Assembly: GCF_000716435.1 (NCBI RefSeq)
Contig: NZ_JNWO01000016.1
Location: 179,907 to 243,906 of the forward strand
Direction: 5' to 3'
Source: Streptomyces xylophagus
Lineage (GTDB): Bacteria > Actinomycetota > Actinomycetes > Streptomycetales > Streptomycetaceae
DNA: 64,000 bases
The notes beneath the pieces were generated by a model that was not told the origin of the DNA, did not search any database, and was given only the letters and a program-made list of their open reading frames with translations. Shown piece after piece: positions 42,470-52,031 of the stretch (position 1 is its first letter; every line of letters begins with the position of its first letter). A program made the translations under genes and the position numbers.

Positions 42470-43093
42470 CACCGCGACCGTCACGCCCAGGCCGATCATC
42501 GTGAGGCCGCCCGCCCCGCCGACCGCGGAGAGCCGGCGCGGGGAGCGTGCGAACCAGTCCCGGGCGGTGGCGGCGACCAGCCCCCACACGCTGTCGGAGA
42601 TCACGGCGATGAGGTTGAAGACCAGGCCGAGCAGCAGCATCTGCGCCGTCACATGGCCCTGGTCGCGGTCCACGAACTGGGGCAGTACGGCGGCGAAGAA
42701 CACGATGGTCTTGGGGTTGGCCACCCCGACCGCGAACCCCTCCCACAGGGTGCGCAGTCCGGAGTGCGGGGCCGCTTCCTCCCCGGCGAACGCGGCGCGC
42801 AGCGACCCGCGTTGGCGCCACGCCTTGATCCCGAGGTACACGAGGTAGGCGGCGCCGGCGAGCTTCAGGGTCGTGAAGACGAGCACCGAGCGTTCCACCA
42901 GCGAGCCGATGCCGAGCGCGACGGCCACGACGAGGAGGTAGGCGCCGAGCGTGTTGCCCACCACGGTGGTCAGCGCGGCGCGGCGGCCGTGTGCCAGCGC
43001 CCGCCCGATCACGAACAGCACGCTGGGGCCGGGGACGATGATCAGCAGGAAGGACAGGGCCGCGAAGGCGACGAGTCGGTCGGTGGACACCAT
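42452..43093 (-). CDS. LysE-family amino acid/metabolite exporter
   Basis: A 213-residue, six-helix exporter: FAALSFLLIIVPGPSVLFVIGRALAHGRR is the LysE signature in helix 1 with the PGPS motif, followed by VVGNTLGAYLLVVAVALG, and GFAVGVANPKTIVFFAAVLPQF in helices 4-5. The RhtB/LysE group exports amino acids or related small molecules. ATG at 43093 gives the canonical N-terminus. The last codons come from tandem repeats. The substrate is unknown. It is convergent with the SRPBCC gene and divergent from the kinase. Confidence 0.88.
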   Translation of the reverse strand: MVSTDRLVAFAALSFLLIIVPGPSVLFVIGRALAHGRRAALTTVVGNTLGAYLLVVAVALGIGSLVERSVLVFTTLKLAGAAYLVYLGIKAWRQRGSLRAAFAGEEAAPHSGLRTLWEGFAVGVANPKTIVFFAAVLPQFVDRDQGHVTAQMLLLGLVFNLIAVISDSVWGLVAATARDWFARSPRRLSAVGGAGGLTMIGLGVTVAVTGRKD

Positions 43094-43205
43094 GGGGCCA
43101 TGGAAGACGGGGGCGCCCCGGGCCCGCAACTCAATAACGAACGCTCTAGTGTGATGGCCCTGAACGGCCCATGCAGGCAAGGGAATCAGGAAAGGTGACC
43201 GGCGC

Positions 43206-45356
43206 ATGTCGCTTCGCCCCGGGGACACGGAGTCGATCGGCGGCTATGCGCTGGTGGACCGGCTGGGCAGCGGCGGGATGGGCGTCGTGTATCTCGGACG
43301 GTCCGCCTCCGGACGTCAGGTCGCGGTCAAGGTCGTGCACGCGCAGTACGCGCTGGACGAGGAGTTCCGGGCCCGTTTCCGGCAGGAGATCGCCGCCGTT
43401 CGCCGGGTGAGCGGAGCGTTCACCGCTCCCGTCGTGGACGCCGATCCGGACGCCGAAGTCCCCTGGATGGCCACGCTCTACGTGCCCGGCCGCACCCTCG
43501 CCGAAGCCATCGAAAAAGACGGCCCGTTGGGCGGGCAGGCGCTGCGCACCCTGGCGTTGGGGCTGGTCGAGGCGCTGCGGGACATCCATCAAGCCGGTGT
43601 CGTGCACCGGGACTTGAAGCCCAGCAACGTCCTGCTCGCCGAGGACGGGCCCCGGGTCATCGACTTCGGCATCTCCCGCGCCGCCGACAACCAAGCCCTC
43701 ACCGTAACCGGTCGGTTGATCGGGACTCCGCCCTTCATGTCCCCGGAACAGTTCGCCGCGCCCCGGGACGTCACCGCCGCGTCCGACGTCTTCTCGCTCG
43801 GCTCACTGCTGGTGTACGCGGCCACCGGCAACCGCCCCTTCGACGGCGCCAGCCCGTACCTGACGGGCTATCAAGTCATGCACGAGCAGCCCCGCTTGGA
43901 CGGAGTGTCCGAACCGCTGCGGAGCATCGCGGAACGCTGCCTGGACAAGGACGCGGCGGCCCGGCCCCAACTGGCCGAACTCCACGGCATGTTGCTCGCC
44001 CTGTCCGATTCCACCGCCACCACCGCGGCGGATCCCCCGCGAGGGGCGGTCCCCCGCCCGGTGGGCCCTACGGCCGTCCCGGGCAGCAAACGCCCGCGTC
44101 GAAGACGGCGACTCCTCGTCGCTCTCGGCACACTGATCGCCGTCGCGGGGCTCAGCCTCACGGCCCTGCACTGGTCGTCGGACGACACGAACCTGGGCCC
44201 GTACGACGCGCTCTCGCCGTCCGCCTCCACCGCCGCCGTGGCGCTGCCCGCGGGCTGGAGGACCTGGCGGACGAGTCTGCTCACCTCCCAGACCGGCGAC
44301 CCCCTCGACTACACCCAGTCCGGCTGTCTGGCGGGCGGCAGTACCACCGTGTACTGCGCCGGTACCGGCGCCACGGTCACCGCGCTGGACGCCGCCTCGG
44401 GCCGGGTCCGCTGGCGGTCGGGCACCAGCCCCGAGACATCGCTCCCCATCGGCGTCCGGGACGGGCACGTCTACACCTACGTCAAGCCCGACTCGAACGA
44501 CACCTTCATCACCCGGCGCCTGGTCGCCCTGGACGCGAAGACCGGCACCCGGCTGTGGATCCACCCGATCAGGGACGACACGGACCCCGTCCTGTTCGAC
44601 GGCGGGATCCTGGCGATGGACACGGACGCGACGAAGTTCGTGGCCTACGACGCGTCGGGCCGCCAGCTGTGGAGCGCGCCCATCTGGTCGAACCTCGGGA
44701 ACTCCTGCACTCCGACGGTGCTGGGCGGCGCCCCGTACGCCCTCTGCACGGTCGAGGACGATCCCTCCCAGGGCGATTTCGTCCTGGTACGCCTCGACCC
44801 CGCCACCGGCACGCAGCGGAAGATCGCCGAACTCCCCACGGGGGCTTGGCCGTTGGGCGTCGACAAGGGCCGGTTGCTGTTCCTGGCGCCGAAGTTGGCG
44901 CCGGAGGTCTTCGGCAGCTCCCCGGACCAGCTGTACACCGCCCTGGACCGGGTGAACCCGAGCACCGGCGCGATCGAGCGGATCGCCCTGCCGGCCGGCA
45001 CGCGCGGCACGGCCACCCTGGTCAAGGACGTGATCTACCTCGTCCGCCCGAACGGCACGGTCACCGCCGTCCGCGCGGCCGACGGCACGCGGCTGTGGCA
45101 ACGGGAGACGGACACCGAGAACCTGTCGACGCCGGTGTTCTCGGCGAAGTTCGACAGGCTCTACTTCTCGAACCAGTTCGGCCGGCTGCTGGCCCTGGAC
45201 CGGAGCACCGGAGCCGTCAAGTGGCGTACGTCCGCACTGGCGAACGCCGGCGACTCGACGGACGACACCGCCCCGTACGTCCTGCTCGTCAAGGACGCGC
45301 TCGTGGCCGTGGCGGGCGACACGGCCTTCTCCGTACGACCGCCCGCAACGCGCTGA
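43206..45356 (+). CDS. Ser/Thr protein kinase with extracellular PQQ-type propeller
   Basis: A 716-residue transmembrane kinase. Kinase domain at about 11-270: GSGGMGVVYLG loop, ATP Lys42, catalytic HRDLKPSN (Asp136), DFG at 153-155, and SPEQF. A Pro-rich linker, one helix near 300-320 (LLVALGTLIAVAGLSLTALHW), then an external beta-propeller with repeated ALDAxTGxxLW blocks typical of PQQ/WD-like quinoprotein repeats. The propeller should sense a ligand or wall component outside the cell. The ATG at 43206 has AAGG eleven bases upstream. Substrates are unknown. Confidence 0.93.
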   Translation: MSLRPGDTESIGGYALVDRLGSGGMGVVYLGRSASGRQVAVKVVHAQYALDEEFRARFRQEIAAVRRVSGAFTAPVVDADPDAEVPWMATLYVPGRTLAEAIEKDGPLGGQALRTLALGLVEALRDIHQAGVVHRDLKPSNVLLAEDGPRVIDFGISRAADNQALTVTGRLIGTPPFMSPEQFAAPRDVTAASDVFSLGSLLVYAATGNRPFDGASPYLTGYQVMHEQPRLDGVSEPLRSIAERCLDKDAAARPQLAELHGMLLALSDSTATTAADPPRGAVPRPVGPTAVPGSKRPRRRRRLLVALGTLIAVAGLSLTALHWSSDDTNLGPYDALSPSASTAAVALPAGWRTWRTSLLTSQTGDPLDYTQSGCLAGGSTTVYCAGTGATVTALDAASGRVRWRSGTSPETSLPIGVRDGHVYTYVKPDSNDTFITRRLVALDAKTGTRLWIHPIRDDTDPVLFDGGILAMDTDATKFVAYDASGRQLWSAPIWSNLGNSCTPTVLGGAPYALCTVEDDPSQGDFVLVRLDPATGTQRKIAELPTGAWPLGVDKGRLLFLAPKLAPEVFGSSPDQLYTALDRVNPSTGAIERIALPAGTRGTATLVKDVIYLVRPNGTVTAVRAADGTRLWQRETDTENLSTPVFSAKFDRLYFSNQFGRLLALDRSTGAVKWRTSALANAGDSTDDTAPYVLLVKDALVAVAGDTAFSVRPPATR

Positions 45357-45366
45357 CCCGCGCCGT

Positions 45367-46518
45367 TCAGGCCACCGATCCGATCCGCCCCACCGTCGCC
45401 GACGTCCCGTCGTGGTGGATCGGCGTGTGCGCGCCGGTGAGTGAAATGCCGCTGCCGCCACGCCTGTTGGCGACGATCTCCGAGGCGATCGACAGGGCCG
45501 TCTCCTCGGGGGTGCGGGCGCCGAGGTCGAGGCCGATCGGGGACCTCAGCCGCGCCAACTCCAGCTCCGTGACGCCGACTTCGCGCAGGCGCTCGTTGCG
45601 GTCGAGGTGGGTGCGGCGGGAGCCCATCGCGCCGACGTACGCGACCGGGAGGCGCAGGGCGAGTCGGAGCAGCGGTACGTCGAACTTGGCGTCGTGGGTG
45701 AGGACGCACAGGACGGTGCGCGCGTCGACGTCCGTGCGCTCCAGGTACCGGTGGGGCCACTCGACGACGATCTCGTCGGCGTCGGGGAAGCGGGCCGGTG
45801 TGGCGAAGACGGGGCGGGCGTCGCACACCGTCACGTGGTAGTTCAGGAACTTGCCGATGCGGACCAGTGCGGAGGCGAAGTCGATCGCGCCGAACACGAT
45901 CATCCGGGGCGGCGGGACCGAGGACTCGACCAGGACCGTGAGCGGGGCCCCGCAGCGGGAGCCCTGCTCGCCGATCTCGACGGTGCCGGTGCGGCCCGCG
46001 TCCAGACAGGCGCCGGCTTCGGCGGCGACCGTGCGGTCCAGTTCGGGGTGGGCGCCGAACCCGCCGTCGTAGGAGCCGTCGGGGCGTACGACGAGTGCGT
46101 GGCCGAGGAGTTCGGCCGGGCCGGAGATGATCCGGGCCAGTGCCGCCGCCTCCCGTCGGGTGGCGGCGGACAGTGCGGTGGTGACCACCGGGCGGGCGGG
46201 GTCCGCCGCCCGTACCGGTGTGACGAGGATGTCGATGACTCCGCCGCAGGTCAGGCCGACGGCGAAGGCGTCCTCGTCGCTGTAGCCGAAGCGCTCCAGG
46301 ACGGTTTCGCCGTCCGCCAACGCCTGTTGGCACAGTTCGTAGACCGCGCCTTCCACGCAGCCGCCGGAGACCGAGCCGATCGCCGTGCCGTCGGTGTCCA
46401 CCGCGAGGGCGGCGCCGGGCTGGCGGGGTGCGCTGCCGCCGACGGCCACCACGGTGGCGACGGCGAAGTCGCGGCCCTGCTCGACCCACCGGTGCAGCTC
46501 TTCGGCGATGTCCAGCAT
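45367..46518 (-). CDS. xdhC: XdhC/CoxI-family molybdenum cofactor insertion protein
   Basis: A 383-residue protein that sulphurates and inserts molybdenum cofactor into xanthine dehydrogenase in this family. N-terminal XdhC/CoxI domain: ATVVAVGGSAPRQPGAALAVDTDGTAIGSVSGGCVEGAV, and the Rossmann-like C-terminal domain with IVFGAIDFASALVRIGKFLNYHVTVCDARPVFA and AYVGAMGSRRTHLDR. ATG at 46518 has AGGAG six bases upstream. It stands close to the purine permease and xanthine dehydrogenase, all minus-strand. Confidence 0.92.
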   Translation of the reverse strand: MLDIAEELHRWVEQGRDFAVATVVAVGGSAPRQPGAALAVDTDGTAIGSVSGGCVEGAVYELCQQALADGETVLERFGYSDEDAFAVGLTCGGVIDILVTPVRAADPARPVVTTALSAATRREAAALARIISGPAELLGHALVVRPDGSYDGGFGAHPELDRTVAAEAGACLDAGRTGTVEIGEQGSRCGAPLTVLVESSVPPPRMIVFGAIDFASALVRIGKFLNYHVTVCDARPVFATPARFPDADEIVVEWPHRYLERTDVDARTVLCVLTHDAKFDVPLLRLALRLPVAYVGAMGSRRTHLDRNERLREVGVTELELARLRSPIGLDLGARTPEETALSIASEIVANRRGGSGISLTGAHTPIHHDGTSATVGRIGSVA

Positions 46519-46564
46519 CTCGGTCTCCTAACGGGGTTGCGGGGAAGGGCAGTTGGGGCGGGGG

Positions 46565-48025
46565 CTAGTGCACGCCCAGCCAGCTCTCCACCGGGTGGAG
46601 GGCGAAGTACACGAGGAAGATGACGGTCAGGCCCCACATGAAGGGGCCGATCTCCCGTGTCTTGCCCTGGGCGGTCTTGATGGCGACGTACGAGATGACT
46701 CCCGCGGAGACGCCCGCGGTGATGCTGTACGTGAACGGCATCACAACTACCGTCAGGAACACGGGGATTGCGGTGGCGCGGTCGGCCCAGTCCACGTGCC
46801 GGGCGTTCATCAGCATCATCGAGCCGATGACGACCAGGGCGGCGGACGCCACCTCCTGCGGGACGATCGCGGTGAGCGGGGTGAAGAAGAGACAGGCCGC
46901 GAAGAACAGGCCTGTCACCACCGAGGCGAGGCCCGTGCGCGCGCCCTCCCCTACCCCAGTCGCCGACTCGATGAAGACGGTCTGGCCGGAGCCGCCCGCC
47001 ACGCCGCCGATCGCGCCGCCGGCACCGTCGATGAACAGCGCCTTCGACAGGCCCGGCATCCGGCCCTTGGCGTCGGCGAGTTGGGCCTCGGTGCCGACGC
47101 CGATGATGGTGGCCATCGCGTCGAAGAAGCCAGCCAGCACGAGGGTGAACACGATCATGCCGACCGTCATCGCGCCGACCTTGCCCCAGCCGCCGAACTC
47201 CACATGGCCGAAGAGCGAGAAGTCGGGCATGGACACCGCGCTGCCGTGCAGCTCGGGGGCTGCGCCGCTCGCCCACTGCTTGGGGTCGATGACCCCGGCG
47301 GCGTTCAGGACCGCGGCGACGACCGTGCCGCTGATGATGCCGATGAGGATGGCGCCGGGCATGTTGCGGGCCTGGAGCATGAAGATGAGGAGCAGGGTGC
47401 CGGCGAACAACAGGACGGGCCAGCCCGCGAGTTCACCCGCCGGGCCGAGGGTGAGCGGGGTCGCCTTGCCCTGGTGCACGAAGCCCGACTTGTAGAAGCC
47501 GATGAGCGCGATGAACAGGCCGATGCCCATCGTGATGCCGTGTTTCAGCGCGAGCGGAATCGCGTTCATGATCATCTCGCGCAGCCCGGTGACGACGAGC
47601 AGCATGATGACCACGCCGTACATCACGCACATGCCCATCGCCTGCGGCCAGGTCATCTGCGGGGCGACCTGCGAGGAGAGCACACCGGAGACGGAGAGCC
47701 CGGCGGCGAGGGCCAGCGGCACCTTGCCGACGAAGCCCATCAGGAGGGTGGTGAAGGCCGCCGCGAACGCGGTCGCGGTGATCAGCCCTTTCTGGCCGAG
47801 CGTGTCCCCCGCGACGTCCTTGCCGGACAGGATCAGGGGGTTGAGCAGCAGGATGTACGCCATCGCCATGAAGGTGGTGACTCCGCCGCGCACCTCACGC
47901 GCGACGGTCGATCCCCGCCGGGATATGTGGAAGTACCGGTCGAGCCAGGACCGGCCGGCCGGGACGCGGGTTCCTTCACCCGCGTCTTCGGCGGCGGTCC
48001 TGGGTTCCACTGACTGCTGGGTCAT
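46565..48025 (-). CDS. AzgA-type purine permease (NCS2)
   Basis: A 486-residue multi-pass transporter of the AzgA/GhxP (adenine/guanine/hypoxanthine) branch: REVRGGVTTFMAMAYILLLNPLILSGKD near the N-terminus, MGFVGKVPLALAAGLSVSG, and GAGGAIGGVAGGSGQTVFIESATGVGEGARTGLASV, the family motif. Start ATG at 48025 with GGGAG eight bases before it. It lies between xdhC and the xanthine dehydrogenase genes and supplies the purine substrate. Confidence 0.93.
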   Translation of the reverse strand: MTQQSVEPRTAAEDAGEGTRVPAGRSWLDRYFHISRRGSTVAREVRGGVTTFMAMAYILLLNPLILSGKDVAGDTLGQKGLITATAFAAAFTTLLMGFVGKVPLALAAGLSVSGVLSSQVAPQMTWPQAMGMCVMYGVVIMLLVVTGLREMIMNAIPLALKHGITMGIGLFIALIGFYKSGFVHQGKATPLTLGPAGELAGWPVLLFAGTLLLIFMLQARNMPGAILIGIISGTVVAAVLNAAGVIDPKQWASGAAPELHGSAVSMPDFSLFGHVEFGGWGKVGAMTVGMIVFTLVLAGFFDAMATIIGVGTEAQLADAKGRMPGLSKALFIDGAGGAIGGVAGGSGQTVFIESATGVGEGARTGLASVVTGLFFAACLFFTPLTAIVPQEVASAALVVIGSMMLMNARHVDWADRATAIPVFLTVVVMPFTYSITAGVSAGVISYVAIKTAQGKTREIGPFMWGLTVIFLVYFALHPVESWLGVH

Positions 48026-48140
48026 GGGGCCATCTCCCAAGGTTCACAGGGGCACCCGCCATCCGCCGTCGGCGGTGCGCGGGATTTGGGATGGACGACC
48101 CGGGGGACGGCCCGAGACGAACAACTAGGGACCCGGAGGG

Positions 48141-50537
48141 TCACGTACCGGTGAGGTGCTCCGGGCGTACCGGTGTCCTGTTCAGTTCCAGCCCTGTCGC
48201 GTTCCGAATTGCCGCCAGGACGGCCGGAGTTGACGACAGGGTGGGGGCCTCGCCGATGCCGCGCAGCCCGTACGGGGCGTGCTCGTCGGCGAGTTCGAGC
48301 ACGTCGACCGGGATGGTCGGCGTGTCGAGGATGGTGGGGATCAGGTAGTCCGTGAAGGACGGGTTCCTGACCTTGGCGGTCTTGGGGTCGACGATGATCT
48401 CCTCCATAACCGCGATGCCGAGACCCTGGGTCGTACCGCCCTGGATCTGGCCGATGACGGACAGCGGGTTGAGCGCCTTGCCGACGTCCTGCGCGCAGGC
48501 CAGCTCGATCACCTTCACCAGGCCGAGTTCGGTGTCGACCTCGACGACGGCGCGGTGCGCGGCGAAGGTGTACTGGACGTGCCCGAAGCCCTGTCCGGTA
48601 CGGAGGTCGAAGGCCTCGGTCGGCCGGTGCCGCCACTCGGCCTCGATCTCGACGGCCTCGCCTTCGAGGACGTCCACCAGATCGGCGAGGACCTCACCGG
48701 CGTCGGTGACGATCTTGCCGCCCTCCAGCAGGAGTTCGGCGGTGGCCCAGGCCGGGTGGTAGGTGCCGAGCTTGCGGCGGCCCATCTCCAGGACCTTCTC
48801 GCGGACCAGCTCGCAGGAGTTCTTGACGGCACCGCCGGTGACGTACGTCTGCCGGGAGGCCGAGGTCGATCCCGCCGAACCCACCTGTGTGTCGGCCGGG
48901 TTGATCGTCACCTGGGTGACGCCCAGCTCGGTGCGGGCGATCTGCGCGTGGACGGTGACACCGCCCTGGCCCACCTCCGCCATCGCGGTGTGTACGGTCG
49001 CCACCGCCTCGCCGCCGACAACCTCCATACGGACCTTGGCCGTTGAGTAGTCGTCGAAGCCCTCGGAGAAGCCGACGTTCTTGATGCCGACCGCGTAGCC
49101 GACCCCGCGTACGACGCCTTCGCCGTGCGTGGTGTTGGACAGACCGCCCGGCAACTGCCGTACGTCCGCGGCCTCTCCGGCCGCGAGCCACTGCTGCTCG
49201 GGCGGCATGGGCATCGCCTTGACGCGGCGCAGGAGTTCGGCGACGGGCGCCGGGGAGTCGACGACCTGACCGGTCGGCATGACGGTGCCCTGTTCCATCG
49301 CGTTGAGCTGACGGAACGCGACCCGGTCCATGCCCACCTTGTCGGCGAGCTTGTCCATCTGGGCCTCGTAGGCGAAGCACGCCTGGACCGCGCCGAAGCC
49401 GCGCATCGCGCCGCAGGGCGGGTTGTTGGTGTAGAGGGCGATGGCCTCGATGTCGACGTTGTCGATGACGTAGGGGCCGGCGCCGAGCGAGGAGGCGTTG
49501 CCGACGACTGCCGGGGAGGCCGACGCGTAGGCGCCGCCGTCCAGGACGATCCGGGCCTTGAGGTGGGTGAGCTTGCCGTCCTTCGTCGCGCCGTGCTCGT
49601 AATAGAGCTTGGCGGGGTGGCGGTGGACGTGGCCGAAGAAGGACTCGAAGCGGTTGTAGACGATCTTCACCGGCTTGCCGGTGCGCAGGGCCAGCAGGCA
49701 GGCGTGGATCTGCATCGACAGGTCCTCGCGACCGCCGAACGCGCCGCCGACGCCGGAGAGCGTCATGCGGACCTTGTCCTCGGGCAGGCCGAGCACGGGC
49801 GCGATCTGGCGCAGGTCGGAGTGCAGCCACTGGGTGGCGATGTAGAGGTCGACGCCGCCGTCCTCGGCGGGTACGGCGAGACCGGACTCCGGGCCCAGGA
49901 ACGCCTGGTCCTGCATGCCGAAGGTGTACTCGCCCTCGACGATGAAGTCGGCGCGCTCCCGGGCAGCCGCCACGTCACCGCGAATGATCGGCTGGCGGTG
50001 GACGATGTTCGGGTGCGGGACATGGCCGATGTGGTGGTCGTCGCGGCCCTCGTGGATGAGGATCGCGTCCGGCGCGGTCGCGGACAACTCGTCGGTGATG
50101 ACCGGGAGTTCGCGGTACTCGACCTTGATCTTCGCGGCTGCGCGGCGGGCGGTCTCCGGGTGGTCGGCGGCGACGATCGCGACCGGCTCGCCGTGGTGGC
50201 GGACCTTGCCGTGCGCGAGAACCGGGGTGTCCTGGATCTCCAGGCCGTAGTTCTTCACGTCGGTCGGCAGGTCGTCGTACGTCATGACGGCGTAGACGCC
50301 CGGGGTCTTCAGCGCCTCGACCGTGTCGATGGAGACGATCTCGGCGTGCGCGACCGTGGAGCGCAGGATCTGGCCCCAGAGCATGTCCTCGTGCCACATG
50401 TCGGAGGAGTACGCGAACTCGCCGGTGACCTTGAGGGTGCCGTCCGGGCGGAGCGTGGACTCGCCGATGCCGCCCTTGGTCTTCGAACCCTGGGTGACCT
50501 TGGTGGGAGTGCCGATGGGGGTGCCTTTGACGGGCAT
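48141..50537 (-). CDS. Xanthine dehydrogenase, molybdopterin-binding subunit
   Basis: A 798-residue catalytic subunit of the xanthine oxidase family that binds molybdopterin and oxidises hypoxanthine and xanthine to urate. Domain features: TGEFAYSSDM near the N-terminus, GVGGAFGGRED (molybdenum cofactor region), PCGAMRGFGAVQACFAYE and the C-terminal GIGEAPT with the catalytic Glu (RGIGEAP). The start ATG at 50537 follows the iron-sulphur subunit stop by one base. Three subunits form a heterotrimer with FAD and [2Fe-2S] partners encoded upstream. Confidence 0.93.
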   Translation of the reverse strand: MPVKGTPIGTPTKVTQGSKTKGGIGESTLRPDGTLKVTGEFAYSSDMWHEDMLWGQILRSTVAHAEIVSIDTVEALKTPGVYAVMTYDDLPTDVKNYGLEIQDTPVLAHGKVRHHGEPVAIVAADHPETARRAAAKIKVEYRELPVITDELSATAPDAILIHEGRDDHHIGHVPHPNIVHRQPIIRGDVAAARERADFIVEGEYTFGMQDQAFLGPESGLAVPAEDGGVDLYIATQWLHSDLRQIAPVLGLPEDKVRMTLSGVGGAFGGREDLSMQIHACLLALRTGKPVKIVYNRFESFFGHVHRHPAKLYYEHGATKDGKLTHLKARIVLDGGAYASASPAVVGNASSLGAGPYVIDNVDIEAIALYTNNPPCGAMRGFGAVQACFAYEAQMDKLADKVGMDRVAFRQLNAMEQGTVMPTGQVVDSPAPVAELLRRVKAMPMPPEQQWLAAGEAADVRQLPGGLSNTTHGEGVVRGVGYAVGIKNVGFSEGFDDYSTAKVRMEVVGGEAVATVHTAMAEVGQGGVTVHAQIARTELGVTQVTINPADTQVGSAGSTSASRQTYVTGGAVKNSCELVREKVLEMGRRKLGTYHPAWATAELLLEGGKIVTDAGEVLADLVDVLEGEAVEIEAEWRHRPTEAFDLRTGQGFGHVQYTFAAHRAVVEVDTELGLVKVIELACAQDVGKALNPLSVIGQIQGGTTQGLGIAVMEEIIVDPKTAKVRNPSFTDYLIPTILDTPTIPVDVLELADEHAPYGLRGIGEAPTLSSTPAVLAAIRNATGLELNRTPVRPEHLTGT

Positions 50538-50538
50538 G

Positions 50539-51132
50539 TCAGACCGCCTCTCCCTGCCGGGCGGCCGCGAGGCGGACCGCGTCCATGATCTTCTCGTAGC
50601 CGGTGCAGCGGCACAGGTTGCCCGAGAGCGCCTCGCGGATGTCCGCGTCGGTCGGGTTCGGGTTGTGCTCCAGCATCTCGTCGGCGGCGACGAGGAGACC
50701 GGGGGTGCAGAAGCCGCACTGGACGGCGCCGGCGTCGATGAACGCCTGCTGGATGGGGGCGAGTTCGGTGCCCTCGCCGGTCTGGGAGTCGGTCGGCTTG
50801 GGGTGCCAGGTCGGGGACCCACCCTGAGAAAGTGTGTCACTTTTCGCGGAAGTGTCACACTTTTCCGCACCACATACCCGCTGCCGGGCGTAGTCCGCGA
50901 GCCCCTCGACGGTGACGACCTCGCGGCCCTCGACCTGACCGGCCGCGACCAGACACGAACACACCGGAACGCCGTCCAGCCGGACGGTGCAGGAACCGCA
51001 CTCCCCTTGCTCGCAGGCGTTCTTCGAACCTGGGAGGCCCATGCGCTCCCTCAGCACGTACAGCAGGGACTCGCCCTCCCACACGTCGTCCGCTTCCTGC
51101 GGGCGGCCGTTGACCGTGAAATTGACGCGCAT
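50539..51132 (-). CDS. Xanthine dehydrogenase, [2Fe-2S] subunit with central insertion
   Basis: A 197-residue electron-transfer subunit with two [2Fe-2S] clusters. Plant-type cluster Cys are 40, 45, 48, 60 (CEQGECGSC..CSC) and the helical cluster Cys are 139, 142, 174, 176 (CGFC, CRC). Between them, residues about 87-121 are an insertion (CGAEKCDTSAKSD..., then Gly/Ser/Pro) that ordinary homologues of about 160 residues do not have. The DNA for it carries two palindromes. ATG at 51132 overlaps the FAD-subunit stop by one base (TGATG). Confidence 0.92.
   Translation of the reverse strand: MRVNFTVNGRPQEADDVWEGESLLYVLRERMGLPGSKNACEQGECGSCTVRLDGVPVCSCLVAAGQVEGREVVTVEGLADYARQRVCGAEKCDTSAKSDTLSQGGSPTWHPKPTDSQTGEGTELAPIQQAFIDAGAVQCGFCTPGLLVAADEMLEHNPNPTDADIREALSGNLCRCTGYEKIMDAVRLAAARQGEAV
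50829..50862. repeat. Pair of similar palindromes within the [2Fe-2S] subunit gene
   Basis: AAAGTG-TGT-CACTTT (50829-50843) and AAGTGT-C-ACACTT (50850-50862), both perfect, seven bases apart. They are AT-richer than their surroundings and code part of the insertion between the clusters. Confidence 0.7.
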
Positions 51133-52031
51133 CAGGCGACACTCCCCTTCTCGATGGAGCGGCCGTCAGTGCCGCGGTACGACTCCCAGGTCCAGGTCAG
51201 GGTGCGGCGGGCCATGATGCCGACCGCGTGCCGGCGGTAGCTGGCCGTACCCCGGACGTCGTCGATCGGGTTGCAGGCGGCGGAGCACAGGTCCGCGAAC
51301 TGCTTGGCGACCGACGGGGTGATGATCCGGCCGTTGTCCCAGAAGCCGCCCTCGTCGAGCGCCGCGTTCAGGAATTCCTCGGCGGCCTTCGCCCGGACGG
51401 GGGTCGGCGCGGCCGATCCGATGCCGGTACGGACCGTGCGGGTGGCGGGGTGCAGAGCGAGCCCGAAGGCGCAGACGGCGATGACCATGGCATTCCGTGT
51501 GCCCACCTTCGAGTACTGCTGCGGGCCGTCCGCCTTCTTGATGTGGACGGCGCGGATCAGCTCGTCGGGCGCGAGCGCGTTGCGCTTCACGCCGGTGTAG
51601 AACTCGTCGATCGGGATGAGCCGGGTGCCGCGCACCGACTCGGCCTCGACCTCGGCGCCGGCCGCGAGGAGCGCGGGGTGGGCGTCGCCGGCCGGGGAGG
51701 CGGTGCCGAGGTTGCCGCCGACGCCGCCGCGATTGCGGATCTGCGGGGAGGCGACCGTGTGCGAGGCGAGGGAGAGGCCCGGCAGCTCGCCGCGCAGGTT
51801 CTCCATGATCCGGGTGTACGGGACCGAGGCCCCGAGCCGCACGCTGTCCGCGCCGACCTCCCACTCGTAGAGATCGCCGATGCGGTTCAGGTCGAGGAGG
51901 TACTCGGGCCGGCGGTGGTCGAAGTTGATCTCGACCATCACATCGGTGCCGCCCGCGATGGGCACAGCGGTGGGGTGCTCGGCCTTAGCGGCGAGCGCCT
52001 CCTCCCAGCTGGCGGGGCGAAGGAAGTCCAT
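51132..52031 (-). CDS. Xanthine dehydrogenase, FAD-binding subunit
   Basis: A 299-residue subunit that passes electrons from the iron-sulphur clusters to NAD via FAD. The FAD motif PIAGGTDVMVEINFDHRRPEYLLDLNRI is at residues 24-51; the second motif RNRGGVGGNLGTASPAGDAHPALLA near 97-120 binds the FAD pyrophosphate. It begins at ATG 52031 with a weak purine-rich site. First gene of the operon FAD subunit, iron-sulphur subunit, molybdenum subunit, then permease and XdhC. Transcribed away from pucR. Confidence 0.93.
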   Translation of the reverse strand: MDFLRPASWEEALAAKAEHPTAVPIAGGTDVMVEINFDHRRPEYLLDLNRIGDLYEWEVGADSVRLGASVPYTRIMENLRGELPGLSLASHTVASPQIRNRGGVGGNLGTASPAGDAHPALLAAGAEVEAESVRGTRLIPIDEFYTGVKRNALAPDELIRAVHIKKADGPQQYSKVGTRNAMVIAVCAFGLALHPATRTVRTGIGSAAPTPVRAKAAEEFLNAALDEGGFWDNGRIITPSVAKQFADLCSAACNPIDDVRGTASYRRHAVGIMARRTLTWTWESYRGTDGRSIEKGSVA

